From NCBI GenBank assembly GCA_035771175.1, contig CM069607.1, positions 15,384,001-15,448,000 on the forward strand: a stretch of DNA of 64,000 bases, written 5' to 3'. Of this stretch, positions 1 to 13,405 are shown piece by piece. The DNA comes from Paratinospora sagittata (Eukaryota > Streptophyta > Magnoliopsida > Ranunculales > Menispermaceae). The translations under genes were made by a program, and so were the position numbers. The stretch's first letter is position 1, and each line of letters opens with the position of its first letter. A model generated the notes under the pieces. That model had not been told where the DNA came from and did not search any database. It worked only from the letters and a program-made list of their open reading frames with translations.

Positions 1-740
1 TCAGTATTACTTGTATAAGCTGATAGCTTTCAAATAAGACCAACCAGATCAGTCTCCAGTTGAGAGGTGAGACACGAGGTCTACTTAAATACCAATCGTC
101 TAGAGCAGCACGCTGCCTCCGGTTCACTATTTAAAGTTACAAAGGACAAGACTAAGTCTGGTTGAGCCAGATTGACCACTAATCCGACATAGTCATAGTG
201 TAATTCATGAACTCCAAATATACAGCCATAAGTATGACAGAATAAACATCATACGCAGTAACGCAGCGTAAATGAATAGTAGTCATAACGATAAATGAAT
301 GTAAACTTTAAAAAAAGTTATAAGACACGCAATGTCACTCCCCGCCAGGACGCACCTAAACCGGCAGGACATTCACGGACGGGGCACGAATGCACGGAAG
401 CACGATTAAGTAGAAGTCTGATTTCATTAATTTCAGAATATATTTGTACATGAAATAGTTAAGGGAACATTCTCCCAAAATCCCCAATGAATAATAAAAA
501 GGGTACAAAATGTGGGCCCGAAAACCTGCACCCAGTCCACTCTAATCTCTAGTGTAAAATTGGATAACAACTTGGTGAGCTACACGCTCAGTGGGTAAAA
601 TAGTTCGTGAATATAACAATTAATAAAGCAAACTTCATAATCAAATATCTTAAATACACATCAGAGCATTGTAATCAATCCAACATGTATGTATGCATAA
701 CACCATCTCGTATTGGTTTGATGATTGTACATCGCCTGAG

Positions 741-890
741 TTCACGTACAGATGTCCCTCCCCAGGAGTAGCTGGGTTCTCATTGCACGTCCCTCCTCAA
801 GAACGACGCTCTGGATTCACGTACAGATGTCCCTCCCCAGGAGAAGTCAGGTTCTCATTGTACGTCCCTCTCCAAAGATATATAATGAAT
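741..890. repeat. Internal 75-bp tandem duplication inside each monomer
   Basis: TTCACGTACAGATGTCCCTC occurs at 741 and again at 816, followed each time by a similar ~50-bp stretch ending in TTGTACGTCCCTC. The pair is present in essentially every monomer and also in the LTRs at 19290-19420 and 29130-29270, so it pre-dates the array and belongs to the LTR. It also explains the repetitive peptide encoded by the 71-aa frames. Confidence 0.85.
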
Positions 891-1399
891 AGCGAGCACT
901 GCTTCTAACCATTCTATCAATCATAAACCACATACGTCCCTAGGTGGTGCTATGTATGATGCCAATGCATGAACTGGTCCGGTCTTTAGTTTAACATTTA
1001 GACAGGGTTTGGCAACATCCTGTAATCCTTATCAGGGTCGGTATTAGTACGTGCAAGGTTAGGACATTCAATATTACTTGTATAAGCTGATAGCTTTCAA
1101 ATAAGACCAACCAGATCAGTCTCCAGTTGAGAGGTGAGACACGAGGTCTACTTAAATACCAATCGTCTAGAGCAGCACGCTGCCTCCGGTTCACTATTTA
1201 AAGTTACAGAGGACAAGACTGAGTTTGGTTGAGCTAGATTGACCACTAATCCGACATAGTAATAGTGTAATACATGAACTCCAAATATACAGGCATAAGT
1301 ATGACAGAATAAACATCATACGCAGTAACGCAGCGTAAATGAATAGTAGTCATAACGATAAATGAATGTAAACTTTAAAAAAAGTTATAAAACACGCAA

Positions 1400-4300
1400 T
1401 GTCACACCCCGCCAGGACGCACCTAAACCGACAGGACATTCACGGACGGGGAACGAATGCACGGAAGCACGATTAAGTACAAGTCTGATTTCATTAATTT
1501 CAGAATATATTTGTACATCAAATAGTTAAGGGAACATTCTCCCAAAATTCCCAATGAATAATACAAAGGGTACAAAATGTGGGCCCAAAAACCTGCACCC
1601 AGTCCACTCTAATCTCCAGTGAAAAATTGGATAACAACTTGGTGAGCTACATGCTCAGTGGGTAAAATAGTTCGTGAATATAACAATTAATAAAGCAAAC
1701 TTCATAATCAAATATCTTAAATACACATCAGAGCATCATCATCAATCCAACATGTATGTTTGCATAACAACATCTCGTATTGGTTTGATGATTGTACATC
1801 GCCTGAGTTCGCGTACAGTTGTCCCTCCCCAGGATTAGCTGGGTTCTCATTGTACGTCCCTCCTCAAGAACGACGCTCTGGATTCACGTACAGATGTCCC
1901 TCCCCAGGAGAAGTCAGGTTCTCATTGTACGTCCCTCTCCAAAGATATATAATGAATAGCGAGCATTGCTTCTAACCATTCTATGAATCATAAACCACAT
2001 ACGTCCCTAAGTGGTGCTATGGATGATGCCAATGCATGAACTGGTCCGGTCTTTAGTTTAACATTTAGAAAGGGTTTGGCAACATCTTGTAATCCTTATC
2101 AGGGTCGGTATCAGTACGTGCAAGGTTAGGACATTCAGTATTACTTGAATAAGCTGATAGCTTTCAAATAAGACCAACCAGATCAGTCTCCAGTTGAGAG
2201 GTGAGACACGAGGTCTACTTAAATACCAATCGTCTAGAGCAGTACGCTGCCTCCGGTTTACTATTTAAAGTTACTGAGGACAAGACTGAGTCTGGTTGAG
2301 CCCGATTGACCACTAATCCAACATAGTAACAGTGTAATACATGAACTCCAAATATACAGGCATAAGTATGACAGTATAAACATTTCACGCAATAACCCAG
2401 TGTAAATGAATAGTAGTCATAACGATAAATGAATGTAAACTTTAATAAAAGTTATAAGACACGCAATGTCACACCCCGCCAGGACGCGCCTAAACCGGCG
2501 GGACATTCACGGACGGGGCACGATTGCGCGGAAGCACGATTAAGTACAAGTCTGATTTCATTAATTTCAGAATATATTTTTACATCAAATAGTTAAGGGA
2601 ACATTCTCCCAAATTTCCCAATTAATAATACATAGGGTACAAAATGTGGGCCCAAAAACCTGCACCCAATCCACTCTAATCTCCAGTGAAAGATTGGATA
2701 ACGACTTGGTGAGCTACACGCTCAGTGGGTAAAATAGTTCGTGAATATAACAATTAATAAAGCAAACTTCACAATCAAATATCTTAAATAAACATCAGAG
2801 CATCGTAATCAATCCAACATGTATGTATGCATAACACCATCTCGTATTGGTTTAATGATTGTACATCGCCTGGGTTCACGTACAGATGTCCCTCCCCAGG
2901 AGTAGCTGGGTTCTCATTGTACGTCCCTCCTCAAGAACGACGCTCTGGATTCACGTACAGATGTCCCTCCCCAGGAGATGTCAGGTTCTCATTGTATGTC
3001 CCTCTCCAAAGATATATAATGAATAGCGAGCATTGCTTCTAACCATTCTATGAATCATAAACCACATACGTCCCTAGCTGGTGCTATGTATGATGCCAAT
3101 GCATGAACTAGTGCGGTCTTTAGTTTAACATTTAGACATGGTTTGGCAACATCCTGTAATCCTTATCATGGTCGGTATCAGTACGTGCAAGGTTAGGAGA
3201 TTCAGTATTACTTGTATAAGCTGATAGCTTTCAAATAAGACCAACCAGATCAGTCTCCAGTTGAGAGGTGAAACACGAGGTCTACTTAAATACCAATCGT
3301 CTAGAGCAGCACGCTGCCTCCGGTTCACTATTTAAAGTTACAGAGGACAAGACTGAGTCTGGTTGAGCCAGATTGACCACTAATCCGACATAGTAACAGT
3401 GTAATACATGAACTCCAAATATACAGGCATAAGTATGACAGTATAAACATTTCACGCAATAACCCAGTGTAAATGAATAGTAGTCATAACGATAAATGAA
3501 TGTAAACTTTAATAAAAGTTATAAGACACGCAATGTCACACCCCGCCAGGACGCGCCTAACCGGCGGCACGTTCACGGACGGGGCATGAATGCACTGAAG
3601 CACGCTTAAGTACAAGTCTGATTTCATTAATTTCAGAATATATTTTTACATCAAATAGTTAAGGGAACATTCTCCCAAAATTCCCAATGAATAATACAAA
3701 GGGTACAAAATGTGGGCCCAATAACCTGCACCCAGTCCACTCTAATCTCTAGTGAAAAATTGGATAACGACTTGGTGAGCTACACGCTCAGTGGGTAAAA
3801 TAGTTCGTGAATATATCAATTAATAAAGCAAACTTCATAATCAAATATCTTAAATACACATCAGAGCATCATCATCAATCCAACATGTATGTTTGCATAA
3901 CAACATCTCGTATTGGTTTGATGATTGTACATCGCCTGAGTTCGCGTACAGTTGTCCCTCCCCAGGATTAGCTGGGTTCTCATTGTACGTCCCTCCTCTA
4001 GAACGACGCTCTGGATTCACGTACAGATGTCCCTCCCCAGGAGAAGTCAGGTTCTCATTGTACATCCCTCTCCAAAGATATATAATGAATAGCGAGCATT
4101 GCTTTTAACCATTCTATGAATCATAAACCACATACGTCCCTAAGTGGTGCTATGTATGATGCCAATGCATGAACTGGTCCGGTCTTTAGTTTAACATTTA
4201 GACAGGGTTTGGCAACATCTTGTAATCCTTATCAGGGTCGGTATCAGTACGTGCAAGGTTAGGACATTCAGTATTACTTGAATAAGCTGATAGCTTTCAA

Positions 4301-5662
4301 ATAAGACCAACCAAATCAGTCTCCAGTTAAGAGGTGAGACACGAGGTCTACTTAAATACCAATCGTCTAGAGCAGCACGCTGCCTCCGGTTCACTATTTA
4401 AAGTTACAGAGGACAAGACTGAGTCTGGTTGAGCCAGATTGACCACTAATCCGACATAGTAACAGTGTAATACATGAACTCCAAATATACAGGCATAAGT
4501 ATGACAGTATAAACATTTCACGCAATAACCCAGTGTAAATGAATAGTAGTCATAACGATAAATGAATGTAAACTTTAATAAAAGCTATAAGACACGCAAT
4601 GTCACACCCCGCCAGAACGCGCCTAACCGGCGGCACGTTCACGGACGGGGCACGAATGCACTGAAGCACGCTTAAGTACAAGTCTGATTTCATTAATTTC
4701 AGAATATATTTTTACATCAAATAGTTAAGGGAACATTCTCCCAAAATTCCCAATGAATAATACAAAGGGTACAAAATGTAGGCCGAAAAACTTGCACGCA
4801 GTCCACTCTAATCTCCAGTGAAAAATTGGATAACAACTTGGTGAGCTACATGCTCAGTGGGTAAAATAGTTCGTGAATATAACAATTAATAAAGCAAACT
4901 TCACAATCAAATATCTTAAATAAACATCAGAGCATCGTAATCAATCCAACATGTATGTATGCATAACACCATCTCGTATTGGTTTAATGATTGTACATCG
5001 CCTGGGTTCACGTACAGATGTCCCTCCCCAGGAGTAGCTGGGTTCTCATTGTACGTCCCTCCTCAAGAACGACGCTCTGGATTCACGTACAGATGTCCCT
5101 CCCCAGGAGATGTCAGGTTCTCATTGTACGTCCCTCTCCAAAGATATATAATGAATAGCGAGCATTGCTTCTAACCATTCTATGAATCATAAACCACATA
5201 CGTCCCTAGGTGGTGCTATGTATGATGCCAATGCATGAACTAGTGCGGTCTTTAGTTTAACATTTAGACAGGGTTTGGCAACATCCTGTCCTTATCATGG
5301 TCGGTATCAGTACGTGCATGGTTAGGAGATTCAGTATTACTTGTATAAGCTGATAGCTTTCAAATAAGACCAACCAGATCAGTCTCCAGTTGAGAGGTGA
5401 AACACGAGGTCTACTTAAATACCAATCGTCTAGAGCAGCACGCTGCCTCCGGTTCACTATTTAAAGTTACAGAGGACAAGACTGAGTCTGGTTGAGCCAA
5501 ATTAACCACTAATCCGACATAGTAAAAGTGTAATACATGAACTCCAAATATACAGGCATAAGTATAAAAGTATAAACATTTTACGCAATAATGCAATGTA
5601 AATGAATAGTAGTCATAATGATAAATGAATGTAAACTTTAATAAAAGTTATAAGACACGCAA
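1400..5662 (-). repeat. Dimeric higher-order repeat, type I
   Basis: Within this part of the array, monomers two units apart are more alike than neighbours. The monomers containing 1760 and 3893 share one variant set (for example TTCGCGTACAGTTGTCC). Those containing 2827 and 4959 share another (TTTAATGATTG and GGAGATGTCAGG). The repeat unit is therefore about 2133 bp, not 1067 bp. Within-type copies still differ at scattered sites, so this block looks older or less homogenised than the one at 6547-12966. Exact edges are approximate. Confidence 0.75.
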
Positions 5663-6546
5663 TGTCACACCCCGCCAGGACGCGCCTAAACCGGCGGGAC
5701 ATTCACGGACGGGGCACGAATGCACGGAAGCACGATTAAGTACAAGTCTGATTTCATTAATTTCAGAATATATTTGTCCAAGAAATAGTTAAGGGAACAT
5801 TCTCCCAAAATTCCCAATGAATAATACAAAGGGTACAAAATGTGGGCCCAAAAACCTGCACCCAGTCCACTCTAATCTCCAGTGAAAAATTGGATAACAA
5901 CTTAGTGAGCTACATGCTCAGTGGGTAAAATAGTTTGTGAATATAACAATTAATAAAGCAAACTTCATAATCAAATATCTTAAATACACATCAGGGCATC
6001 GTAATCAATCCAACATGTATGTATGCATAACACCATCTCGTATTGGTTTGATGATTGTACATCGCCTGAGTTCACGTACAGATGTCCCTCCCCAGGAGTA
6101 GCTGGGTTCTCATTGTACGTCACTCCTCAAGATTGACGCTCTGGATTCACGAACAGATGTCCCTCCCCAAGAGAAGTCAGGTTCCCATTGTACGTCCCTC
6201 TCCAAAAATATATAATGAATAGCGAGCATTGCTTCTAACCATTCTATGAATCATAAACCACATACGTCCCTAGGTGGTGCTATGTATGATGCTAATGCAT
6301 GAACTGGTCCGGTCCTTAGTTTAACATTTAGACAGGGTTTGGCAACATCTTGTAATCCTTATCAGGGTCGGTATCACTACGTGCAAGGTTAGGATATTCA
6401 GTATTACTTGTATAAGCTGATAGCTTTCAAATAAGACCAACCAGATCAGTCTCCAGTTGAGAGGTGAAACACGAGGTCTACTTAAATACCAATCGTCTAG
6501 AGCAGCACGCTGCCTCCGGTTCACTATTTAAAGTTACAGAGGACAA

Positions 6547-9500
6547 GACTGAGTCTGGTTGAGCCAAATTGACCACTAATCCGACATAGTAACAGTGTAA
6601 TACATGAACTCCAAATATACAGGCATAAGTATAACAGTATAAACATTTTACGCAATAACGCAGTGTAAATGAATAGTAGTCATCACGATAAATGAATGTA
6701 AACTTTAATAAAATTTATAGGACACGCAATGTCACACCCCGCCAGGACGCGCCTAAACCGGCGGGAGATTCACGGACGGGGCACGAATGCACGGAAGCAC
6801 GATTAAGTACAAGTCTGATTTCATTAATTTCAGAATATATTTGTACAGGAAATAGTTAAGGGAACATTCTCCCAAAATTCCCAATGAATAATACAAAGGG
6901 TACAAAATGTGGGCCCAAAAACCTGCACCCAGTCCACTCTAATCTCCAGTGAAAAATTGGATAACAACTTAGTGAGCTACATGCTCAGTGGGTAAAATAG
7001 TTTGTGAATATAACAATTAATAAAGCAAACTTCATAATCAAATATCTTAAATACACATCAGAGCATCGTAATCAATCCAACATGTATGTATGCATAACAC
7101 CATCTCGTATTGGTTTGATGATTGTACATCGCCTGAGTTCACGTACAGATGTCCCTCCCCAGGAGTAGCTGGGTTCTCATTGTACGTCCCTCCTCAAGAA
7201 CGACGCTCTGGATTCACGTACAGATGTCCCTCCACAGGAGAAGTCAGGTTCTCATTGTACGTCCCTCTCTAAATATATATAATGAATAGCGAGCATTGCT
7301 TCTAACGATTCTATGAATCATAAACCACATACGTCCCTAGGTGGTGCTATGTATGATGCCAATGCATGAACTCGTCCGGTCTTTAGTTTAGCATTTAGAC
7401 AGGGTTTGGCAACATCTTGTAATCCTTATCAGGGTCGGTATCACTACGTGCAAGGTTAGGACATTCAGTATTACTTCTATAAGCTGATAGCTTTCAAATA
7501 AGACCAACCAGATCAGTCTCCAGTTGAGAGGTGAAACACGAGGTCTACTTAAATACCAATCGTCTAGAGCACCACGCTGCCTCCGGTTCACTATTTAAAG
7601 TTACAGAGGACAACACTAAGTCTGGTTGAGCCAAATTGACCACTAATCCGACATAGTAACAGTGTAATACATGAACTCCAAATATACAGGCATAAGTATA
7701 ACAGTATAAACATTTTACGCAATAACGCAGTGTAAATGAATAGTAGTCATAACGATAAATGAATGTAAACTTTAATAAAAGTTATAAGACACGCAATGTC
7801 ACACCCCGCCAGGACGCGCCTAAACCGGCGGGACATTCACTGACGGGGCACGAATGCACGGAAGCACGATTAAGTATAAGTCTGATTTCATTAATTTCAG
7901 AATATATTTGTACAAGAAATAGTTAAGGGAACATTCTCCCAAAATTCCCAATGAATAATACAAAGGGTACAAAATGTGGGCCCAAAAACCTGCACGCAGT
8001 CCACTCTAATCTCCAGTGAAAAATTGGATAACAACTTGGTGAGCTATATGCTCAGTGGGTAAAATAGTTCGTGAATATAACAATTAATAAAGCAAACTTC
8101 ATAATCAAAAATTTTAAATACACATCAGAGCATCGTAATCAATTCAACATGTATGTATGCATAACACCATCTCGTATTGGTTTGATGATTGTACATCGCC
8201 TGAGTTCACGTACAAATGTCCCTCCCCAGGAGTAGCTGGGTTCTCATTGTACGTCCCTCCTCAAGAACGACGCTCTGGATTCACGTACAGATGTCCCTCC
8301 ACAGGAGAAGTCAGGTTCTCATTGTACGTCCCTCTCTAAAGATATATAATGAATAGCGAGCATTGCTTCTAACCATTCTATGAATAATAAACCACACACG
8401 TCCCTAGCTGGTGCTATGTATGATGCCAATGCATGAACTGGTCCGGTCTTTAGTTTAACATTTAGACAGGGTTTGGCAACATCTTGTAATCCTTATCAGG
8501 GTCGGTATCAGTACGTGCAAGGTTAGGACATTCAGTATTACTTGTATAAGCTGATAGCTTTCAAATAAGACCAACCAGATCAGTCTCCAGTTGAGAGGTG
8601 ACACACGAGGTCTACTTAAATACCAATCGTCTAGAGCAGCACGCTGCCTCCGGTTCACTATTTACAGTTACAGAGGACAACACTGAGTCTGGTTGAGCCA
8701 AATTGACCACTAATCCGACATAGTAACAGTGTAATACATGAACTCCAAATATACAGGCATAAGTATAACAGTATAAACATTTTACGCAATAACGCAGTGT
8801 AAATGAATAGTAGTCATCACGATAAATGAATGTAAACTTTAATAAAATTTATAGGACACGCAATGTCACACCCCGCCAGGACGCGCCTAAACCGGCGGGA
8901 GATTCACGGACGGGGCACGAATGCACGGAAGCACGATTAAGTACAAGTCTGATTTCATTAATTTCAGAATATATTTGTACAGGAAATAGTTAAGGGAACA
9001 TTCTCCCAAAATTCCCAATGAATAATACAAAGGGCACAAAATGTGGGCCCAAAAACCTGCACCCAGTCCACTCTAATCTCCAGTGAAAAATTGGATAACA
9101 ACTTAGTGAGCTACATGCTCAGTGGGTAAAATAGTTTGTGAATATAACAATTAATAAAGCAAACTTCATAATCAAATATCTTAAATACACATCAGAGCAT
9201 CGTAATCAATCCAACATGTATGTATGCATAACACCATCTCGTATTGGTTTGATGATTGTACATCGCCTGAGTTCACGTACAGATGTCCCTCCCCAGGAGT
9301 AGCTGGGTTCTCATTGTACGTCCCTCCTCAAGAACGACGCTCTGGATTCACGTACAGATGTCCCTCCACAGGAGAAGTCAGGTTCTCATTGTACGTCCCT
9401 CTCTAAATATATATAATGAATAGCGAGCATTGCTTCTAACGATTCTATGAATCATAAACCACATACGTCCCTAGGTGGTGCTATGTATGATGCCAATGCA

Positions 9501-12500
9501 TGAACTCGTCCGGTCTTTAGTTTAGCATTTAGACAGGGTTTGGCAACATCTTGTAATCCTTATCAGGGTCGGTATCACTACGTGCAAGGTTAGGACATTC
9601 AGTATTACTTCTATAAGCTGATAGCTTTCAAATAAGACCAACCAGATCAGTCTCCAGTTGAGAGGTGAAACACGAGGTCTACTTAAATACCAATCGTCTA
9701 GAGCACCACGCTGCCTCCGGTTCACTATTTAAAGTTACAGAGGACAACACTAAGTCTGGTTGAGCCAAATTGACCACTAATCCGACATAGTAACAGTGTA
9801 ATACATGAACTCCAAATATACAGGCATAAGTATAACAGTATAAACATTTTACGCAATAACGCAGTGTAAATGAATAGTAGTCATAACGATAAATGAATGT
9901 AAACTTTAATAAAAGTTATAAGACACGCAATGTCACACCCCGCCAGGACGCGCCTAAACCGGCGGGACATTCACTGACGGGGCACGAATGCACGGAAGCA
10001 CGATTAAGTATAAGTCTGATTTCATTAATTTCAGAATATATTTGTACAAGAAATAGTTAAGGGAACATTCTCCCAAAATTCCCAATGAATAATACAAAGG
10101 GTACAAAATGTGGGCCCAAAAACCTGCACGCAGTCCACTCTAATCTCCAGTGAAAAATTGGATAACAACTTGGTGAGCTATATGCTCAGTGGGTAAAATA
10201 GTTCGTGAATATAACAATTAATAAAGCAAACTTCATAATCAAAAATTTTAAATACACATCAGAGCATCGTAATCAATTCAACATGTATGTATGCATAACA
10301 CCATCTCGTATTGGTTTGATGATTGTACATCGCCTGAGTTCACGTACAAATGTCCCTCCCCAGGAGTAGCTGGGTTCTCATTGTACGTCCCTCCTCAAGA
10401 ACGACGCTCTGGATTCACGTACAGATGTCCCTCCACAGGAGAAGTCAGGTTCTCATTGTACGTCCCTCTCTAAAGATATATAATGAATAGCGAGCATTGC
10501 TTCTAACCATTCTATGAATAATAAACCACACACGTCCCTAGCTGGTGCTATGTATGATGCCAATGCATGAACTGGTCCGGTCTTTAGTTTAACATTTAGA
10601 CAGGGTTTGGCAACATCTTGTAATCCTTATCAGGGTCGGTATCAGTACGTGCAAGGTTAGGACATTCAGTATTACTTGTATAAGCTGATAGCTTTCAAAT
10701 AAGACCAACCAGATCAGTCTCCAGTTGAGAGGTGACACACGAGGTCTACTTAAATACCAATCGTCTAGAGCAGCACGCTGCCTCCGGTTCACTATTTACA
10801 GTTACAGAGGACAACACTGAGTCTGGTTGAGCCAAATTGACCACTAATCCGACATAGTAACAGTGTAATACATGAACTCCAAATATACAGGCATAAGTAT
10901 AACAGTATAAACATTTTACGCAATAACGCAGTGTAAATGAATAGTAGTCATCACGATAAATGAATGTAAACTTTAATAAAATTTATAGGACACGCAATGT
11001 CACACCCCGCCAGGACGCGCCTAAACCGGCGGGAGATTCACGGACGGGGCACGAATGCACGGAAGCACGATTAAGTACAAGTCTGATTTCATTAATTTCA
11101 GAATATATTTGTACAGGAAATAGTTAAGGGAACATTCTCCCAAAATTCCCAATGAATAATACAAAGGGCACAAAATGTGGGCCCAAAAACCTGCACCCAG
11201 TCCACTCTAATCTCCAGTGAAAAATTGGATAACAACTTAGTGAGCTACATGCTCAGTGGGTAAAATAGTTTGTGAATATAACAATTAATAAAGCAAACTT
11301 CATAATCAAATATCTTAAATACACATCAGAGCATCGTAATCAATCCAACATGTATGTATGCATAACACCATCTCGTATTGGTTTGATGATTGTACATCGC
11401 CTGAGTTCACGTACAGATGTCCCTCCCCAGGAGTAGCTGGGTTCTCATTGTACGTCCCTCCTCAAGAACGACGCTCTGGATTCACGTACAGATGTCCCTC
11501 CACAGGAGAAGTCAGGTTCTCATTGTACGTCCCTCTCTAAATATATATAATGAATAGCGAGCATTGCTTCTAACGATTCTATGAATCATAAACCACATAC
11601 GTCCCTAGGTGGTGCTATGTATGATGCCAATGCATGAACTCGTCCGGTCTTTAGTTTAGCATTTAGACAGGGTTTGGCAACATCTTGTAATCCTTATCAG
11701 GGTCGGTATCACTACGTGCAAGGTTAGGACATTCAGTATTACTTCTATAAGCTGATAGCTTTCAAATAAGACCAACCAGATCAGTCTCCAGTTGAGAGGT
11801 GAAACACGAGGTCTACTTAAATACCAATCGTCTAGAGCACCACGCTGCCTCCGGTTCACTATTTAAAGTTACAGAGGACAACACTAAGTCTGGTTGAGCC
11901 AAATTGACCACTAATCCGACATAGTAACAGTGTAATACATGAACTCCAAATATACAGGCATAAGTATAACAGTATAAACATTTTACGCAATAACGCAGTG
12001 TAAATGAATAGTAGTCATAACGATAAATGAATGTAAACTTTAATAAAAGTTATAAGACACGCAATGTCACACCCCGCCAGGACGCGCCTAAACCGGCGGG
12101 ACATTCACTGACGGGGCACGAATGCACGGAAGCACGATTAAGTATAAGTCTGATTTCATTAATTTCAGAATATATTTGTACAAGAAATAGTTAAGGGAAC
12201 ATTCTCCCAAAATTCCCAATGAATAATACAAAGGGTACAAAATGTGGGCCCAAAAACCTGCACGCAGTCCACTCTAATCTCCAGTGAAAAATTGGATAAC
12301 AACTTGGTGAGCTATATGCTCAGTGGGTAAAATAGTTCGTGAATATAACAATTAATAAAGCAAACTTCATAATCAAAAATTTTAAATACACATCAGAGCA
12401 TCGTAATCAATTCAACATGTATGTATGCATAACACCATCTCGTATTGGTTTGATGATTGTACATCGCCTGAGTTCACGTACAAATGTCCCTCCCCAGGAG

Positions 12501-12966
12501 TAGCTGGGTTCTCATTGTACGTCCCTCCTCAAGAACGACGCTCTGGATTCACGTACAGATGTCCCTCCACAGGAGAAGTCAGGTTCTCATTGTACGTCCC
12601 TCTCTAAAGATATATAATGAATAGCGAGCATTGCTTCTAACCATTCTATGAATAATAAACCACACACGTCCCTAGCTGGTGCTATGTATGATGCCAATGC
12701 ATGAACTGGTCCGGTCTTTAGTTTAACATTTAGACAGGGTTTGGCAACATCTTGTAATCCTTATCAGGGTCGGTATCAGTACGTGCAAGGTTAGGACATT
12801 CAGTATTACTTGTATAAGCTGATAGCTTTCAAATAAGACCAACCAGATCAGTCTCCAGTTGAGAGGTGACACACGAGGTCTACTTAAATACCAATCGTCT
12901 AGAGCAGCACGCTGCCTCCGGTTCACTATTTACAGTTACAGAGGACAACACTGAGTCTGGTTGAGC
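6547..12966 (-). repeat. Dimeric higher-order repeat, type II, three near-identical 2134-bp copies
   Basis: Diagnostic variants alternate strictly. GTCATCACGATAAATG plus ATTTATAGGACACG occur at about 6680, 8815 and 10949, while the intervening monomers at about 7740, 9880 and 12010 read GTCATAACG. The two reading-frame variants also alternate every 1067 bp. The three 2134-bp copies are almost identical over their whole length; one visible difference is GGGTACAAA at 6898 against GGGCACAAA at 9032 and 11166. The block begins near 6547 (AAGACT becomes AACACT) and ends near 12966 (GAGCCAAATT becomes GAGCCAGATT). Near-identity suggests recent amplification by unequal exchange or gene conversion. 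Assembly duplication is a possible artefact, but the block is bounded by diverged monomers of the same family. Confidence 0.85.
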
Positions 12967-13405
12967 CAGATTGACCACTAATCCGACATAGTAATAGTGT
13001 AATACATGAACTCCAAATATACAGGCATAAGTATGACAGTATAAACATCATACGCAATAACGCAGCGTAAATGAATAGTAGTCATAACGATAAATGGATG
13101 TAAACTTTAAAAAAAGTTATAAGACACGCAATGTCAGACCCCGCCAGGACGCACCTAAACCTGCAGGACATTCAAGGACGGGGCACGAATGCACGGAAGC
13201 ACGATTAAGTACAAGTCTGATTTCATTAATTTCAAAATATATTTGTACATGAAATAGTTAAGGGAACATTCTCCCAAAATCTCCAATGAATAATAAAAAG
13301 GGTACAAAATGTGGGCCCAAAAACCTGCACCCAGTCCACTCTAATCTCCAGTGTAAAATTGGATAACAACTTGGTGAGCTACACGCTCAGTGGGTAAAAT
13401 AGTTC

